A stretch of 64,000 nt of DNA, from positions 36,124,570 through 36,188,569 of the forward strand of contig NC_089749.1 in the NCBI RefSeq assembly GCF_040412425.1. The letters run 5' to 3'. The notes beneath the pieces are model-generated. The model was not told where the DNA came from, made no database searches, and worked only from the letters and a program-made list of their open reading frames with translations. Shown here piece by piece: positions 28,940 through 41,619 of the stretch. The position numbers were made by a program, and so were the translations under genes. This DNA is from Macrobrachium rosenbergii. Taxonomy: Eukaryota > Arthropoda > Malacostraca > Decapoda > Palaemonidae. Within the stretch, counting starts at the first letter, position 1. Each line of letters opens with the position of its first letter.

Positions 28940-28956
28940 TGGTAGCCTCGAAGATG
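28940..28956 (+). promoter_or_regulatory. Primer-binding-site-like sequence
   Basis: TGGTAGCCTCGAAGATG starts one base after the LTR. TGG complements a tRNA CCA end. The tRNA is not identified. The last three bases are the gag ATG. Confidence 0.55.
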
Positions 28957-29548
28957 ACCGACACATCTAGCACCAGCCCATCCAGCAACAATGCTGCAGC
29001 AGAAATCGTCCACTTACCACTCTTCACAACCCACAACCCAGAGGCTGGTTCTTCAGAGTGGAGACCATCTTCAGGTCTAAGAAGATCTCCTAGTCCGGCA
29101 AAGCCGACGCCATCCTCAAGTTCCTGCCAGATGACGTCTTCGAGAAAATTACAGAATGGCTCGCTGGCCAACAGACCACTGTGACCTACAAAGCGCTGAA
29201 GGATCGACTAAGGTCATCCTTCAGCTTGCCACCTGCCCTCAAAGCTAGGAAGTTTCTAGACAACGAAGGAGCAACAATAGGAGACCAGCTGCCATTGCAC
29301 GTCGACAAGCAGCTGTGGAGGCTAGTGACGATCCCCATCACAGATGGCCACCCAGAGACTACACTGGACCTTGTGAGAGAGGTCCTACTCACAAAATTAC
29401 CCCACCAAACAGTCGTCACCATCCCAATGCATCGACCATGCCCCTCAATGAGTTCTTGAAAATGGTCGACGCTGTCCACCTGGCTTACAAGTTGGCGGAG
29501 CCAACACAACCACTCGTAGCAGCAGCCACCCCACAGGCACAGCAGTAG
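28954..29548 (+). pseudogene. gag of the Gypsy element
   Basis: The start ATG at 28954 gives MTDTSSTSPSSNNAAAEIV; the frame stops at 29184. Gag-like reading continues in other frames: 'YKALKDRLRSSFSLPPALK' (29190-29240), then 'EFLKMVDAVHLAYKLAEP' in the segment to 29548. The pattern 'YxxLKxRLxxxFxxP...K' is typical of gag in this Gypsy group. At least two frameshifts. No zinc knuckle was recognised before the protease. Confidence 0.6.
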
Positions 29549-29874
29549 AGCGACTCAGAGATGAGCAGCGAGACAGAGGGCCCCACCAGCCCCATACACT
29601 GCTTACGAAGCTTCAGGAGGAAGAACAAGCCAAAGTACTAGCCCAAAAGAGAAGAATGTCCCAAGGTCATAGGCTTCTACTATTGGAGGTTTAGGAGTGA
29701 AGCCCTAAAATGTGAAAATGTGGAAGCAGCTGCCGCATGTCAAAAAACATGTAAGCGTGCTGCTACCAACCAACCAAACAACAGTTAGCGCCGGGCAGAC
29801 AGCTTGCCTCTTATGAGGTAACAGTTCTGCCTATTGCTGTCTTTTTTCCAGATACGGGCAGAAAGGCTCCATGT

Positions 29875-30120
29875 GTTTCTTCATAACTGACAAGAGATCA
29901 AACACAGAGTTCCTTGTTGACACCAGCGCATGTGAGTTGTTCATGACAGCCAACCTGCACGAACACTGCAGTCCTCCCCTAGCACCCTCCAGGTGTCCAG
30001 TGCCAGTGGGGCCCCGCTAGAAATATACATGAAACGGATAATCACAAAAGACATAACAATCAGACTTTTAGGAGCAGACTTCCTAAAAGACCACAACATG
30101 CTGTTGGACGTAGCAAGACA
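29875..30120 (+). pseudogene. Aspartic protease of the Gypsy element, mutated
   Basis: 'FFITDKRSNTEFLVDTSA' followed by CEL (about 29872-29935) corresponds to the family F-L-V-D-T-G-A motif, with the catalytic Gly changed to Ser. The domain continues, in another frame, with 'TIRLLGADFLKDHNMLLD' near 30050-30110, matching the family G-x-D-F-L-x-x-x-x-L-x-V-D. Confidence 0.68.
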
Positions 30121-30289
30121 GCAGCTGATCTCACGACCTGCCCCAATATCCTCACTCACTCCGACTTCAGCACCAGGGATACATCGCCTCCTACAGGAGT
30201 TTCCAGAGGTAATCAAGGATGACCTACAGTACAACCTGACCACACCCACAAAGCACCACATCCTGCATCACATAGTCACCAAGTTCACC

Positions 30290-30690
30290 AAACAAGCTTT
30301 TCAAGACATGGAATGGGTGGGAATATGCCAAAAAGCCTCCAGCATGGTACCAAAAGCTGACAGTACATGGTGACCATGTGGCGACTACCAACAACTTAAC
30401 ATTAAAATAGTACCTGACAGGTACCCATTGCCAGACATCGCTGACATTACAAACCAGATGGAGGGCACCAAAATATTCATGAAGATCGACCTGATGAAGG
30501 GATATTTCCAAGTCCCAGTCACAAAATAGGACATAGAAAAGACGGCCATCATCACCCCTTTCGTTACGTACACATTCAACTATAGCTGCTTCAGCCTTCT
30601 GAATGCAGGCATAACCTTCCAACATCTGATGTACAAAATTGCTGAAATTATAAGTCCTATATGTGATTGCTTGAAAGAAAAACCTAAAAA
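30290..30690 (+). pseudogene. Reverse transcriptase of the Gypsy element, lacking the catalytic YxDD region
   Basis: Readable blocks are P-C-G-D-Y-Q-Q-L-N, then V-P-D-R-Y-P-L-P-D-I (30395-30440), 'FMKIDLMKGYFQVPV' (30475-30520), a stop, DIEKTAIITPF, Y-T-F-N-Y, and LLNAGITFQHLMYKI (30595-30640). In the family the Y-V-D-D box and the connection domain should follow M-x-K-I. Here the sequence jumps to a P-I-C-D-C-L-K-E-K-P-K segment at about 30658, which belongs just before RNase H. An internal deletion of roughly 100 or more codons therefore removed the polymerase active site. Confidence 0.8.
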
Positions 30691-31190
30691 TTTATGTTTG
30701 TCTGAAAAAGAAGATAAAGCTTTTATATTAACCAAAAAAGCAATCACCTCCGCTGCCACACTAATCTTTACTTTACCCCATAGGTCCCTCACCCTAATGA
30801 CAGACGTGAGTAACACGGCAATGGGCATGGTACTTGATCAGGACACAGACGATGGTCATTGGCCACCGGCATTCTTCAGTAGGAAATTATCCCCAGCTGA
30901 GCAGAAATACTCGACATTCGACCGAGAGTTGCTGGCAGTCCACAGAGCCATCCGCTACTTCTGACACATGCTAGAAGGACGACAATTCGTAGTGCCGACA
31001 GACCACCAACCCCTGGTCCGCGCCGTCACCAAAAGAGGAGATGGGTGGTCAGCGATACAACAGCAGCACCTGTCTTTGATAGCCGAACACTAGCGCACTA
31101 TCAGACACTTAAAGGGCTTCTCCAGCAGAGTAGCGGATGACCTTTCCCGAAACTCCATCAACACCGTCCAGATCAGGGTATCATATCCCG
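30690..31190 (+). pseudogene. RNase H of the Gypsy element
   Basis: 'LTLMTDVSNTAMGMVLDQ' holds the first catalytic Asp, followed by AFFSRKLSPAEQKYSTFDRE and LLAVHRAIRYF (catalytic Glu), then a stop at 30962. Beyond it TDHQPL (about 30998-31015) supplies the third acidic position. This is the standard Gypsy RNase H order. It follows the deletion junction in RT directly. Confidence 0.8.
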
Positions 31191-31329
31191 AAATAGCATT
31201 GTCACGATAGGATCACATGGACCTGCAGTAACTTCGGCAGGAGAACCCTGCCCTGACATGGAGTGACCTAGCCATCAACGATGGAGAGACGACCATCACC
31301 TGCAAGACAGTACCAGACACCCTCACCCA

Positions 31330-32056
31330 TATTTACTGTTGGGGTTGAGAAAGACAACTTTCAACCTTGCCCACAACCTATCCCACCCATCAGCTGATCC
31401 ACAGCCAGAATCCTGTCAGAGAGGTACATCTGTTGTGGAATGAAGGCAGACATTAAAAAGTGGTCAAAAGAATGTCTCCCCTGCCAAACGTCAAAAGTAA
31501 CGAGGCACACAAAAACGGGGATAGGAGAGTTCCAGACAACACAGTGACAACTGGCCCACATCTACGTCGACATTGTAGGCCCCTAACCCCCTCCAAGGGG
31601 TACAGATACCTCTTCACGATAATCTCTTAGAACACCAGATGGCCTGAGGTAACACCCATCAAGCAACAGACGGCAGAAAATTGTGCGAAGGCCTTAATAC
31701 GCTGGGTTAGCAGATATGAAGTTCCCGAGTACATTACCAGCAATAGAGGGCCAAACTTCACTGCCAGTCTCGGGACAAAAATACATCACACAACAGCACA
31801 CAACCCAGAAACAAATGCCATATTACCACAGTTCCACTGATCTTTGAAAGCAGCACTGACAGCCAAATGCCAAGATGGGAGGTGGAAAAAAGAATTGCCA
31901 TGGGTCTTATTGGGTCTAAGAAACTCCCCACATGTGGCATTCAACGTGTTGCCAGCAGAAGCACTCTACAGACAGTCCTTGGCAATTCCACCAGATGTTT
32001 TTCAAGATCCAACAGACCCAACCAGCCCCCCCGATGTCCATAGAGCATTAATGTAA
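31330..32056 (+). pseudogene. Integrase of the Gypsy element, catalytic residues lost
   Basis: An HHCC-type zinc region (H-N-L-S-H-P...C-L-P-C-Q) lies at about 31360-31490. The core has 'YVDIVGP' (about 31563; first Asp present), then ITSNRGPNF (about 31735), where the usual second Asp is Asn, and 'ILPQFH' (about 31823), where the usual catalytic Glu is Gln. A short deletion follows F-T-A-S-L. The C-terminal part reads 'LPWVLLGLRNSPHVAFN' with V-L-P-A-E-A-L-Y. Several stops interrupt it. By family knowledge such an enzyme could not join DNA. Confidence 0.8.
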
Positions 32057-32291
32057 ATAATCCCAGAAGAGCATACATCCCAGAGGAACTTGGTCAGGGG
32101 AGCCACGCATTCATCAGAGTAGATGCCCATTTGCCCCCCCCTACACCTGTCTACTCGGGCCCCCACAAAATCTTGCAGCGAAGAGACAAAGCCTACCAAA
32201 TGTCAGTGGACGGAAGAATGACCTGGGTAACGATCAACAGGCTTCTCCCAGCATATCTGCCAGAAGTCAGGACTCTCACCTGAGCCTCCTG

Positions 32292-32305
32292 TTGTGGGGG
32301 AGTAC
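32292..32305 (+). promoter_or_regulatory. Polypurine tract of the Gypsy element
   Basis: GTGGGGGAGTAC-type purine-rich stretch directly before the TGTAGGC start of the 3' LTR. Confidence 0.7.
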
Positions 32306-32714
32306 TGTAGGCCCCCATTGGGGCCCTCCAGGCAGAAGCAACTAGAAACGTCAAACAAAGACCGACCACGAGGTTGACAGAAACACAGACCAGGGACAAG
32401 CTGTAGAAACAACGTTTATTATGTATTCTCATCAGACACCGTCACCTATGCATAAAAGCCCAACTGTGTACAAATTTAAAAACATTTCAGCTTTCTAGCC
32501 ATATGTATCATAATGTCTTCCTTGGCATATACAAGGAAATAGTTAGTCTTTTTCACGTTTGAGAAAACACACTTTCTCCCATTTGTATGCCCTTCTTGTT
32601 CTCAATTTGAATCTTATTCTTCCCCTCACAACTGTTAATGTCATGTCCAGAGTTTTAATTAATGAATTAGTATATACCTAGTCGCTATATATCACTCGCC
32701 TCGCTGCCTCTACA
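32306..32714 (+). repeat. 3' LTR of the Gypsy element
   Basis: 409 bp. It follows the polypurine tract and matches the 5' LTR with scattered substitutions and small indels, including loss of about 20 bp near the start. Confidence 0.88.
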
Positions 32715-33333
32715 ATGTGTTGAACACATCTCCCTTGTGATATGTCTGAATCAAAATGTTCCACTTATTAGGCGTTGCCACTTATCATTTTATAATTATT
32801 GTTATGTATAGTAATGCTTTAGGATGTTCAGATTCTGAGTCATGCTCACACAACATACAAAAGCAGAAATGAGGAAGGGCCTGCCTCAAAATTGTGTGGT
32901 TTTCTTCCTTTTCATTGCGCCCTATCTGAAACTTTTTTCCTTCTTCAAGTCATCCGATAAGACTTCTTCCTGAATAGTTTCTTCCGTGCCGCTCAGCAAA
33001 TACTTGGGCAAACTTTGGCTGCCCAGGCAGGAAGTGTTTCCCGAAATTTATATGCATTTATTTCAGTGGGGTTTGTCTGGTGGACCCTGTTCGCATCCGT
33101 TGCATTTAGCCATTTTCTTCTTGTATTTTCTCTTTCATTTGCCTTTATTCTGGTTTGTCTTAAAATTTAAGGATTAGACAGACGCTTCTTGTTTCCTTGT
33201 CTCAAGCCCATTATTTAGAGAGATTCGTTTTGTCCTTGGTTCGTTATCGAGTTTAGTTTTCCGAACGTGAGATGTTGGAAGTAGGGGAATATAGATTGAA
33301 AGCAGAAGCGAACAGTGAGAATGAAAATAATTC

Positions 33334-33334
<1 letters not shown>
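32715..33334. other. Unannotated intergenic DNA
   Basis: Downstream flank of the Gypsy element. No motif was recognised. Confidence 0.45.

Positions 33335-33372
<38 letters not shown>
33335..33372. repeat. (GA)n microsatellite
   Basis: GA dinucleotide run. 33373-34525 holds nothing recognisable. Confidence 0.96.
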
Positions 33373-33375
<3 letters not shown>

Positions 33376-34528
33376 TATCCAAGATGAGAGAATCTGAGGA
33401 AGGGAGGGAACTTAGGTATTTACCGTATGTACACATGATTTTTCCGTAATGAGAAATGTCTGTATTGAGAGGGTGAACATATTAGTGTCCGCATCACTGG
33501 ATTGAGAATAAGTGGAAAACGAATGGTTTTAACAGTAGAATGATTTGGCTATTTATCTTTCCCATCTTGACTTTTTATTATGCATATATTTGCAGACAAA
33601 TATATCCAATTAGATGCATCATTCTCTTGCATAAGAAAGCATCTTTAATCTTTAAACAAAAAATAAATGCTGCTCTTGTACAGAAGTGTGTCCTCAGCGT
33701 GAAGTCCATTCATCCTTCCATTTTTAAACGAAAAGAGTAACTTGTTCTGCAATTTGCTGACCTTCATTTCCACTTCCTAAAATTCCTGTTAATATATTCT
33801 CCATATCTCGTTCTGTCTTGTTTACATTCCGTTGCATTTGTCTGGTTTTGTCCTTTCTCTCGCTCGGAACCAGTCCTCTTATACTGTCCTTTGACAAATA
33901 TGCAAACATCCTCGTAAATAACCTTTTTATTTTGATTCTTCTTTCTTTCCCACAGATTAACTTCCATTCATCTTTTTTTTAAGTCTTCCATATACAGCTG
34001 GCTCCTCCTAACACTTGCTGCTTTCTGAGACACATTTAAAAGACGTTTAATAATAACAAATTACGCTCACTGAATTTATTCTATTTTTCTAAACATTATA
34101 ATGTATTGGTATATTATAGTCTCTTTCTCTGTCTCTCTCGTACATCTAAACTAAAGAAATGGCCTTTTGACCTCTGCTAATGTTATTATTTCACTGAACC
34201 ACGTCTACCTGAACTACTCATACTACGAGGACCGTTGTCTACTTGAACTGTTGTTTTGCTGCTAACTTATGTTCTTTTGGGCGTTTCTTTGATCTTCCAA
34301 TTTGCATCCCTCTTTGCTGCTACACCTCGGAACAGGGCACAATCATCCTCATGGTTATCCTCACCTCACATGTGAGAGAAGTTTATGATCCAGTGCTTTT
34401 AAGCTGTCTCCTTCTTCAGTCTGCTAAGTAAAGGACTAGAAGTTGAAAGGTCTTGTAGGACTCTATTGTTTCTCTTTCCTTCATGGATTTTGTCTTTATT
34501 TATACATTCATATTTTCGTGATTCAGTT

Positions 34529-34607
34529 GCACACACACACACATACACACACACACACATATATATATGTATACAGTATATATATATGTGTGTGTGTGTG
34601 TTTGTGT
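34529..34607. repeat. (CA)n-(TA)n-(TG)n compound repeat
   Basis: CA then TA then TG, approximately self-complementary. Confidence 0.93.
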
Positions 34608-35005
34608 GTATACATGAGGCAGTTTGGTTTTAATTAAAGCTCATCTTTCTAAAAAGAAGAAAGCGAATATATTTTACTGAGCTACTCGTAATTTCACAGA
34701 CATTCGTCTCGGTCCAAAGGAGCAAAGCGAGCAATAAGTAATCAGGATGAACCACACCTGACTGTGTGAAACACACGCACAAAGACATGAGGTAAAGCAT
34801 ATATAACAAGACAAAAGTACAGTTTTACAAGCAGGTAAATCTTCAAAAGAATATTAGGTAAAAAAAAAAAATAATTTCTACATCCTTGAATGAAATAGAT
34901 ATTATGCCGTTCAGCGGTAAACGCAATCGTCTCGCATCACGCCACCTTCCCATACAGACGTAACGAATAGGTAAGCATCTTTTTCTTAAACATACCACTA
35001 GATTA

Positions 35006-35009
<4 letters not shown>

Positions 35010-35060
<51 letters not shown>
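35010..35060. repeat. (CT)n microsatellite
   Basis: CT dinucleotide run. Confidence 0.96.
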
Positions 35061-35065
<5 letters not shown>

Positions 35066-35140
35066 TAGCTAACATTATTATCATGATTATTATAACTTCA
35101 AATACACAACAGTTACGTTGTTACATATTCATTATGCACA

Positions 35141-36719
<1,579 letters not shown>

Positions 36720-36756
<37 letters not shown>
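36720..36756. repeat. (CT)n microsatellite
   Basis: CT dinucleotide run. Confidence 0.96.
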
Positions 36757-36759
<3 letters not shown>

Positions 36760-38416
36760 TTTTCCATCATGCCCATTATTTTAAACATTTCCACTTCCTT
36801 TGTTTATAATGAAAACAACAGCGCATCAGTTATTCTGATCAATAATCCTTGTTTAGATTGAGTGTTAAATATGGCGACTTAATGGAAATTCATTATTATC
36901 AGTGACCTGTAATTTTGAAGTAATGGAAGACAATAGTTAATGTTTTAAAGCGTATTACTAATATGGAAACGCCTGGTATCTATTTTTCCTTAATGCATGT
37001 CACTTTGTTATTTCCACCTGGGGGTCACTGGGAATCTCTTTTCCTATCTTCTCTTTCTCTTCCTCCTGTTTTTCTCCATTTTTCACAGACGTGTCAAGTT
37101 TGACCTTTCCGATTTCTTCCAAACAACAGTGAGCAAAATGATGATATTTTAAAAACTCCTGTATCCAGTTTCAAGTCTAATTAAAGATTCCTTGGCCCGT
37201 AGTCTATTCCTGCTGAAAATTACATTTTAATCCATAAATATGGAAAGAAAGGGAGAACGCTCGGAGAAACTGCAAACCTCCGCCAAGGCTGAGCAAGCCA
37301 TTCCTAAATAGTTCCCTTCGTCCGGAAAGTTACATTCTTATCTCCCAAAGACTAATCACTAGTCAGTCCCAAACACTCCATCTCGTCACATTTGCGGAAA
37401 TATTACCGAAAATTTATTGCGTAATCCTGATGACAAACAGACCAACGTCTTAATCTCCTTGATTAAGGAATTGTTAATAATGATTATATTGAATTTTGAG
37501 AAAAGTCATGATACGAATTCTGCATATTAATGGGGCAATTAACGTGAAGTGTGATATGGCGATATGGTATATGCAGAGAAAGTTACAGTTAAACCCTTAC
37601 ATTATTTTACTGATAGTTGATGGTGAGGAGATTACTGCAGTTGGATTGTTTTAAAGACAGACTCAGCGTCCTGCAGTTGATTGGATGTGCTTTCTGTTTG
37701 TATGCTTACAATAAAATTATAGTTTTCTTTGACATTTTATGACAATTTATGATAATTCACAAAAGTAAGAAAATATCAAAGATTTCTTTTGTATATTTAA
37801 GAATGGCTTGGCACCTTCGTCCTGCTTATACAGCTACAAAAAAATGTATAATGCTTTGATAGTATTACAAAACTCAGGTAGAACCCTGATTACAGAGTCA
37901 CACAATGAATTGACGGCTTTAATTGCTTCCTAGTCACAGGTATGGCCGTTTAGTATTTAAATAAAGGAAATGTTCATTTCCTTTATTTAAATACTTTTCT
38001 CTCATACTCTCCTACTTTCTTGCGTCTTGCCTTCTATATAGCATTCATCCTTCCTTTCTTCTCTGTTTTTCCTTCTTGTTTTACTGCGAATCTACAATTT
38101 TCTCATTTTTTTCCAAGAACTGAATCCCTATTTCATGTTGCCTTACACATCTTGCTTTGTATGAGATTGCAACAGAGTCTACTAGGAAGAGGCTTCTTCG
38201 CGCCCTCGGGTCGACTGTATGCCACAGCTTAATGCTCCAAGAGCACGAGCTTGCTCTAGACTGGATAATAATTTGGCGTTTACCTTACCCATGTAATTGG
38301 TTGTAATGATAATAATGGTAATTTTATCATCATTACAGTTGTCATTGACTTTATAATGCTGTACTATTGTGGCATAGGTAAATTATTTTTTTTTTCATTA
38401 CAGCTGTACCATCATC
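36757..38416. other. Unannotated low-repeat DNA
   Basis: 1.6 kb with few repeats and no recognised coding sequence. A short perfect inverted repeat 'TATTTAAATAAAGGAAATG' / 'CATTTCCTTTATTTAAATA' lies at 37954-37995 and could form a hairpin. Confidence 0.5.

Positions 38417-38477
<61 letters not shown>
38417..38477. repeat. (ATT)n trinucleotide repeat
   Basis: ATT run of about 60 bp. Confidence 0.96.
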
Positions 38478-39164
38478 GCAGAGATGGTTGCGCATAAAGC
38501 AGCAAAAATAGACGGTATAATATCCTCCCTTGTCATCTCAGGATGAAAAAAGCCTTCCGCATACAGTTAGTTGAAAACCCTGATGTATACATTTCTTTTT
38601 TTTCAGATTGTGCCGTCCTTAATGCTTTCTGAAGTGGATCGTTCCAGCTCATCAGTATGCTCTCATACCTACATGTCATGTGCTCCTATGACCACTGACA
38701 AAATTTCGAAGTGATGCATAACATGGCAAGAGGTCGAGAGATGGAACGCTTGATGAAAGGAATGTCATCAGGGGGTCCCAGACAAAGCCATGGACCAAGA
38801 GTGAACCGTTCTTCGAAGTATCGGGCATCTTTCTCTTAGAAATGCTTCTCTGTTGAAAGTGATGTCAATCTTGTTTAAAGTTATTCGTGTAAATCTCGCT
38901 TAATGAAGCATATCAGTGGACAGTCTATTACAGAACAGTATCATGCCAAACACGAGTCATGTAAAATTGGTTCAGACCCGTCTTGAACGCGTATAATCGA
39001 ATTCTGGGTCACCATGACGACAATGAAGAGACCTCCAGCTATCTGTTTTCGACTAGATTCAAAGCTGTATACGTGACTGGTCTGTTAACATAACGTAACA
39101 CAGACCTAAGGAAAGTACATTTTCAGCACTACACCTCTATCAATACCTCACTCACACTTCGACA

Positions 39165-39342
39165 ATGCCGTTCGGATCGCGACAAAGCGAAAGGTACGAA
39201 CTGAACGGCACCGGGCAGCTCCAGAGAGATCGTACGTACGGCAGCATCGTGCGCGACCGGACCTACACCAGCATCGGAAGTTACGCCAACCAAGACCCTG
39301 AAGATCGCTGCAATTTCATCAATGAAGACGACTTGGATTTTC
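39165..39342 (+). CDS. Candidate first coding exon of a host gene (partial)
   Basis: ATG at 39165 opens a GC-richer, Arg/Asp/Tyr-rich reading frame beginning MPFGSRQSERYELNG and ending 'CNFINEDDLDFH'. Directly after the His codon comes GTGAGT, a strong consensus 5' splice donor (39343). Composition differs clearly from the AT-rich surroundings, and there are no TE motifs. The peptide (about 59 residues) is hydrophilic, with repeated R-x-R-T-Y-(G/T)-S-I units (RDRTYGSI, RDRTYTSIG) and an acidic end, consistent with a cytoplasmic N-terminal tail, for example of a membrane protein. I do not recognise the protein and assign no function. Upstream 38480-39164 would be promoter/5' UTR. The next exon is not identified in the window. 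Confidence 0.55.
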
Positions 39343-39348
39343 ACGTGA
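39343..39348 (+). other. Candidate 5' splice donor
   Basis: CAC|GTGAGT at the end of the candidate exon. Beyond it the frame soon loses coding character and turns AT-rich. Confidence 0.5.
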
Positions 39349-39741
39349 GTGCGCTTTATGTTTTCATTCTTTCTAAATCTATTTTTTCACTCAAATCTCA
39401 GGTTCTACAATCTTAGTATGAGAGCATGTTTTATTTTTCTAGCCACTTGTGTGCCTTTGGTGTCCCAATGGACGGTCGACGAATTGAATTTTCTAATTTT
39501 CTATCCTTCTCGGTTCAAATTCCGATAAGGTAGTAATTTGGGTGACTGTTTATATTCTGATATTGACAATTTTCTCCTGTGACTTTTGTGGACTTTACTG
39601 GTTATCCGTATTTGTCTCTCGTCTTGATACGGGAGCTTCAGGTGTGTCTGAAGAACACATATATCCTTTGTGCTTCTTATTTAAACTTTTTTTTTGTTTG
39701 TTTTCATATGCGGTATAGCAACAAACATTTACAGTAGTGCA

Positions 39742-40058
39742 TGTTCTCCAAATATAGTTAAAAAATTTATGATATATCACAAAAACATCGCAAATTAGCT
39801 AAGAATTATGCACATGTGGCGTTTGATCCCTAGCAAACGTATTAAAAAATCCCCTGATGTTTGGAGTTTTTATTTTCACCCTTGATTTCAATGGCAAAAT
39901 CCTGTTCTTCGGTCAAATTCTAGCCGTTGCAAAATAAAAAAAAAGTTATTGAAACAAAGAAGGAGATAAACAAACGCCACATGTGCATAATTCTTAGCTA
40001 ATATGGGATGTTTTTACGATATATCATAAATTTTTGAACTATATTTGGAAGTTATGAA
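39742..40058. mobile_element. MITE-like element with about 85-bp inverted ends
   Basis: The left end (39742-39828, CCAAATATAGTT...ACATGTGGCGTTTG) is the inverse of the right end (39972-40058, CAAACGCCACATGTGC...AACTATATTTGG). Similarity is high, including 'AATTCTTAGCTAA' and 'ATGATATATC'. The interior of about 140 bp is non-coding. It would lie in the first intron of the candidate gene at 39165. Confidence 0.72.
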
Positions 40059-40644
40059 TGCATATCATGTATGTGGATTGAATATTTATAAAGTGTTTTC
40101 ATGCGGTGGCAGGAATGTATTTTCTGTTTGATTGATATTTTTCTTATTTTTCTGCTTATTATAAGACTTGCTCGTCTTTCTAGTTCGTGGCTACAAACAA
40201 ATTGTTTATTGAAGTTTCCCTAAAGGACTTGTTCTTAGCGTAACAGCGGAGCAATGAATTTTATGCAGAGACGAAATGAGGAGAAAGTTCTCAGAGCTTG
40301 GTCTATAGGAAACAGGAAAAGGAATGGAAGGAGCTGGGAAATATGATTAAAAATGCACCCAGAAGGTCATTGTATGTTACTCAGATCTTAGAGCACTGAA
40401 AGGTAGAATGCAGCTTAAGAAATGCCAGTTAACAATTCAGAGAACATAAAAAAATCGAAAAGAAATCATTGGAAGCCACAGCGATTATATTTAAACTTAA
40501 GAGAAGGGAATATCATATTCTATCAAGGATATCGTATATATGAAAAGGGGACATTAAAACGAACATCCTAGATTCTGGATGTTGAAATGAAGTCTACTTC
40601 GATTCGTACATCCGAATGCATCATGGGTGCGTTTCATTTTTAGT

Positions 40645-40749
<105 letters not shown>

Positions 40750-40924
40750 TGATTTATTATATCTACTTGATTATATATATTTTCCCGTTTTAAATTAGGG
40801 AGCTCAAAAAGAACAGAGCTTTCCAATTTTAAATTAGGAAGCATCTGGGCTGACGTTGCAAGCCAGTTTTCAATTTTTTTTTACCTTTGGTACTCATTCT
40901 CAACGTAGTCGACCTGTGGGCAGC

Positions 40925-41218
40925 AAGCTGGGAATCGATCCACCTATTTTGGAAACAGAGCATAGTGCTCCACCATTGAATTGCAACTGATCACTTTTTA
41001 CCAGATATATGTGCGTTTGTAATAGCTGCAATGACCTATTCATAACTTCTCGATTTCTTCACACTTTTGGATATGAACTCTGTCCCGGGCGTCAGAATTT
41101 CTTCTTTCGGATCTCTGACTTTGTAGTGGCAAGCTTATCCATGAGGCGTGAAAAAATCGAGAAGCTGAGGTCCTTGTGGCTATTACAAATCCATATATAT
41201 CTGGTAAAAAACTGATCA
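40925..41218. mobile_element. tRNA-like SINE-type foldback
   Basis: The minus strand at 40985-40925 has tRNA-like box A (TGGTGGAGCA) and box B (GGATCGATTCCC). Next to it, 40988-41085 and 41130-41218 are inverted copies: TGATCACTTTTTACCAGATA...TTCTCGATTTCTTCAC and its inverse. The same body sequence recurs at 41455-41590 behind another tRNA-like head. This looks like two SINE copies joined in inverse orientation. Confidence 0.6.
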
Positions 41219-41234
41219 TTAGATTATTTACATG

Positions 41235-41254
41235 TATGTATGTATGTATGTATG
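41235..41254. repeat. (ATGT)n tetranucleotide repeat
   Basis: Five ATGT units between the two SINE-like copies. Confidence 0.9.
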
Positions 41255-41393
41255 TTTATTAGCCTTAAAACCAACAAGCGCTTAATGCCATGCTAGGATG
41301 GTGAGGATACTTCTATTCCAGCTATTCTGGTAAAAGTATGTGAATTCTACAGATGTCTGTTTGTATAAGCGAGAACAGACTTATATCATTCTT

Positions 41394-41590
41394 CGTGGTT
41401 AAGTGGTTAACTTTAAACCTCATTCCGACACACCGGGTTAGGTTCGAATCCTGCTAGAGGCGTCAGAATTTCTTGATTGGGATCTTGGCTTTGTATTGAC
41501 AAGCGTACCCAAAAACTTGTGAAGAAATTGAGAAGCTAAGAGGTTGCTGTAGTTATTATAAATGCATGTACATCTGGTAAAATGAGTGAC
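41394..41590 (+). mobile_element. tRNA-derived SINE-like element
   Basis: The head has GTGGTTAAGTGGTTAAC (box A-like) and, about 40 bp on, GGTTCGAATCC (perfect box B). The body matches 41085-41218 (CGTCAGAATTTCTT...GAAGAAATTGAGAAGCTAAG...ATCTGGTAAAA). RNA polymerase III transcription is expected from such promoters. Confidence 0.62.
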
Positions 41591-41619
41591 CGTAGATTCT
41601 ACAAATGCGATGGTTTTTA

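Larger units (their letters stand above)
28514..32714 (+). mobile_element. Ty3/Gypsy LTR retrotransposon, full length but defective
   Basis: The LTRs are 28514-28938 and 32306-32714, both TGTAGGC...CTCTACA. ATGT directly flanks both sides (28510-28513, 32715-32718), a 4-bp target duplication. A primer-binding-site-like TGGTAGCCTCG starts at 28940 and a G-rich polypurine tract (TTGTGGGGGAGTAC) ends at 32305. The internal order gag, protease, RT, RNase H, integrase is that of Ty3/Gypsy. Every gene carries stops, frameshifts or lost catalytic residues. It sits at the edge of the duplicated LINE segment. Confidence 0.9.
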
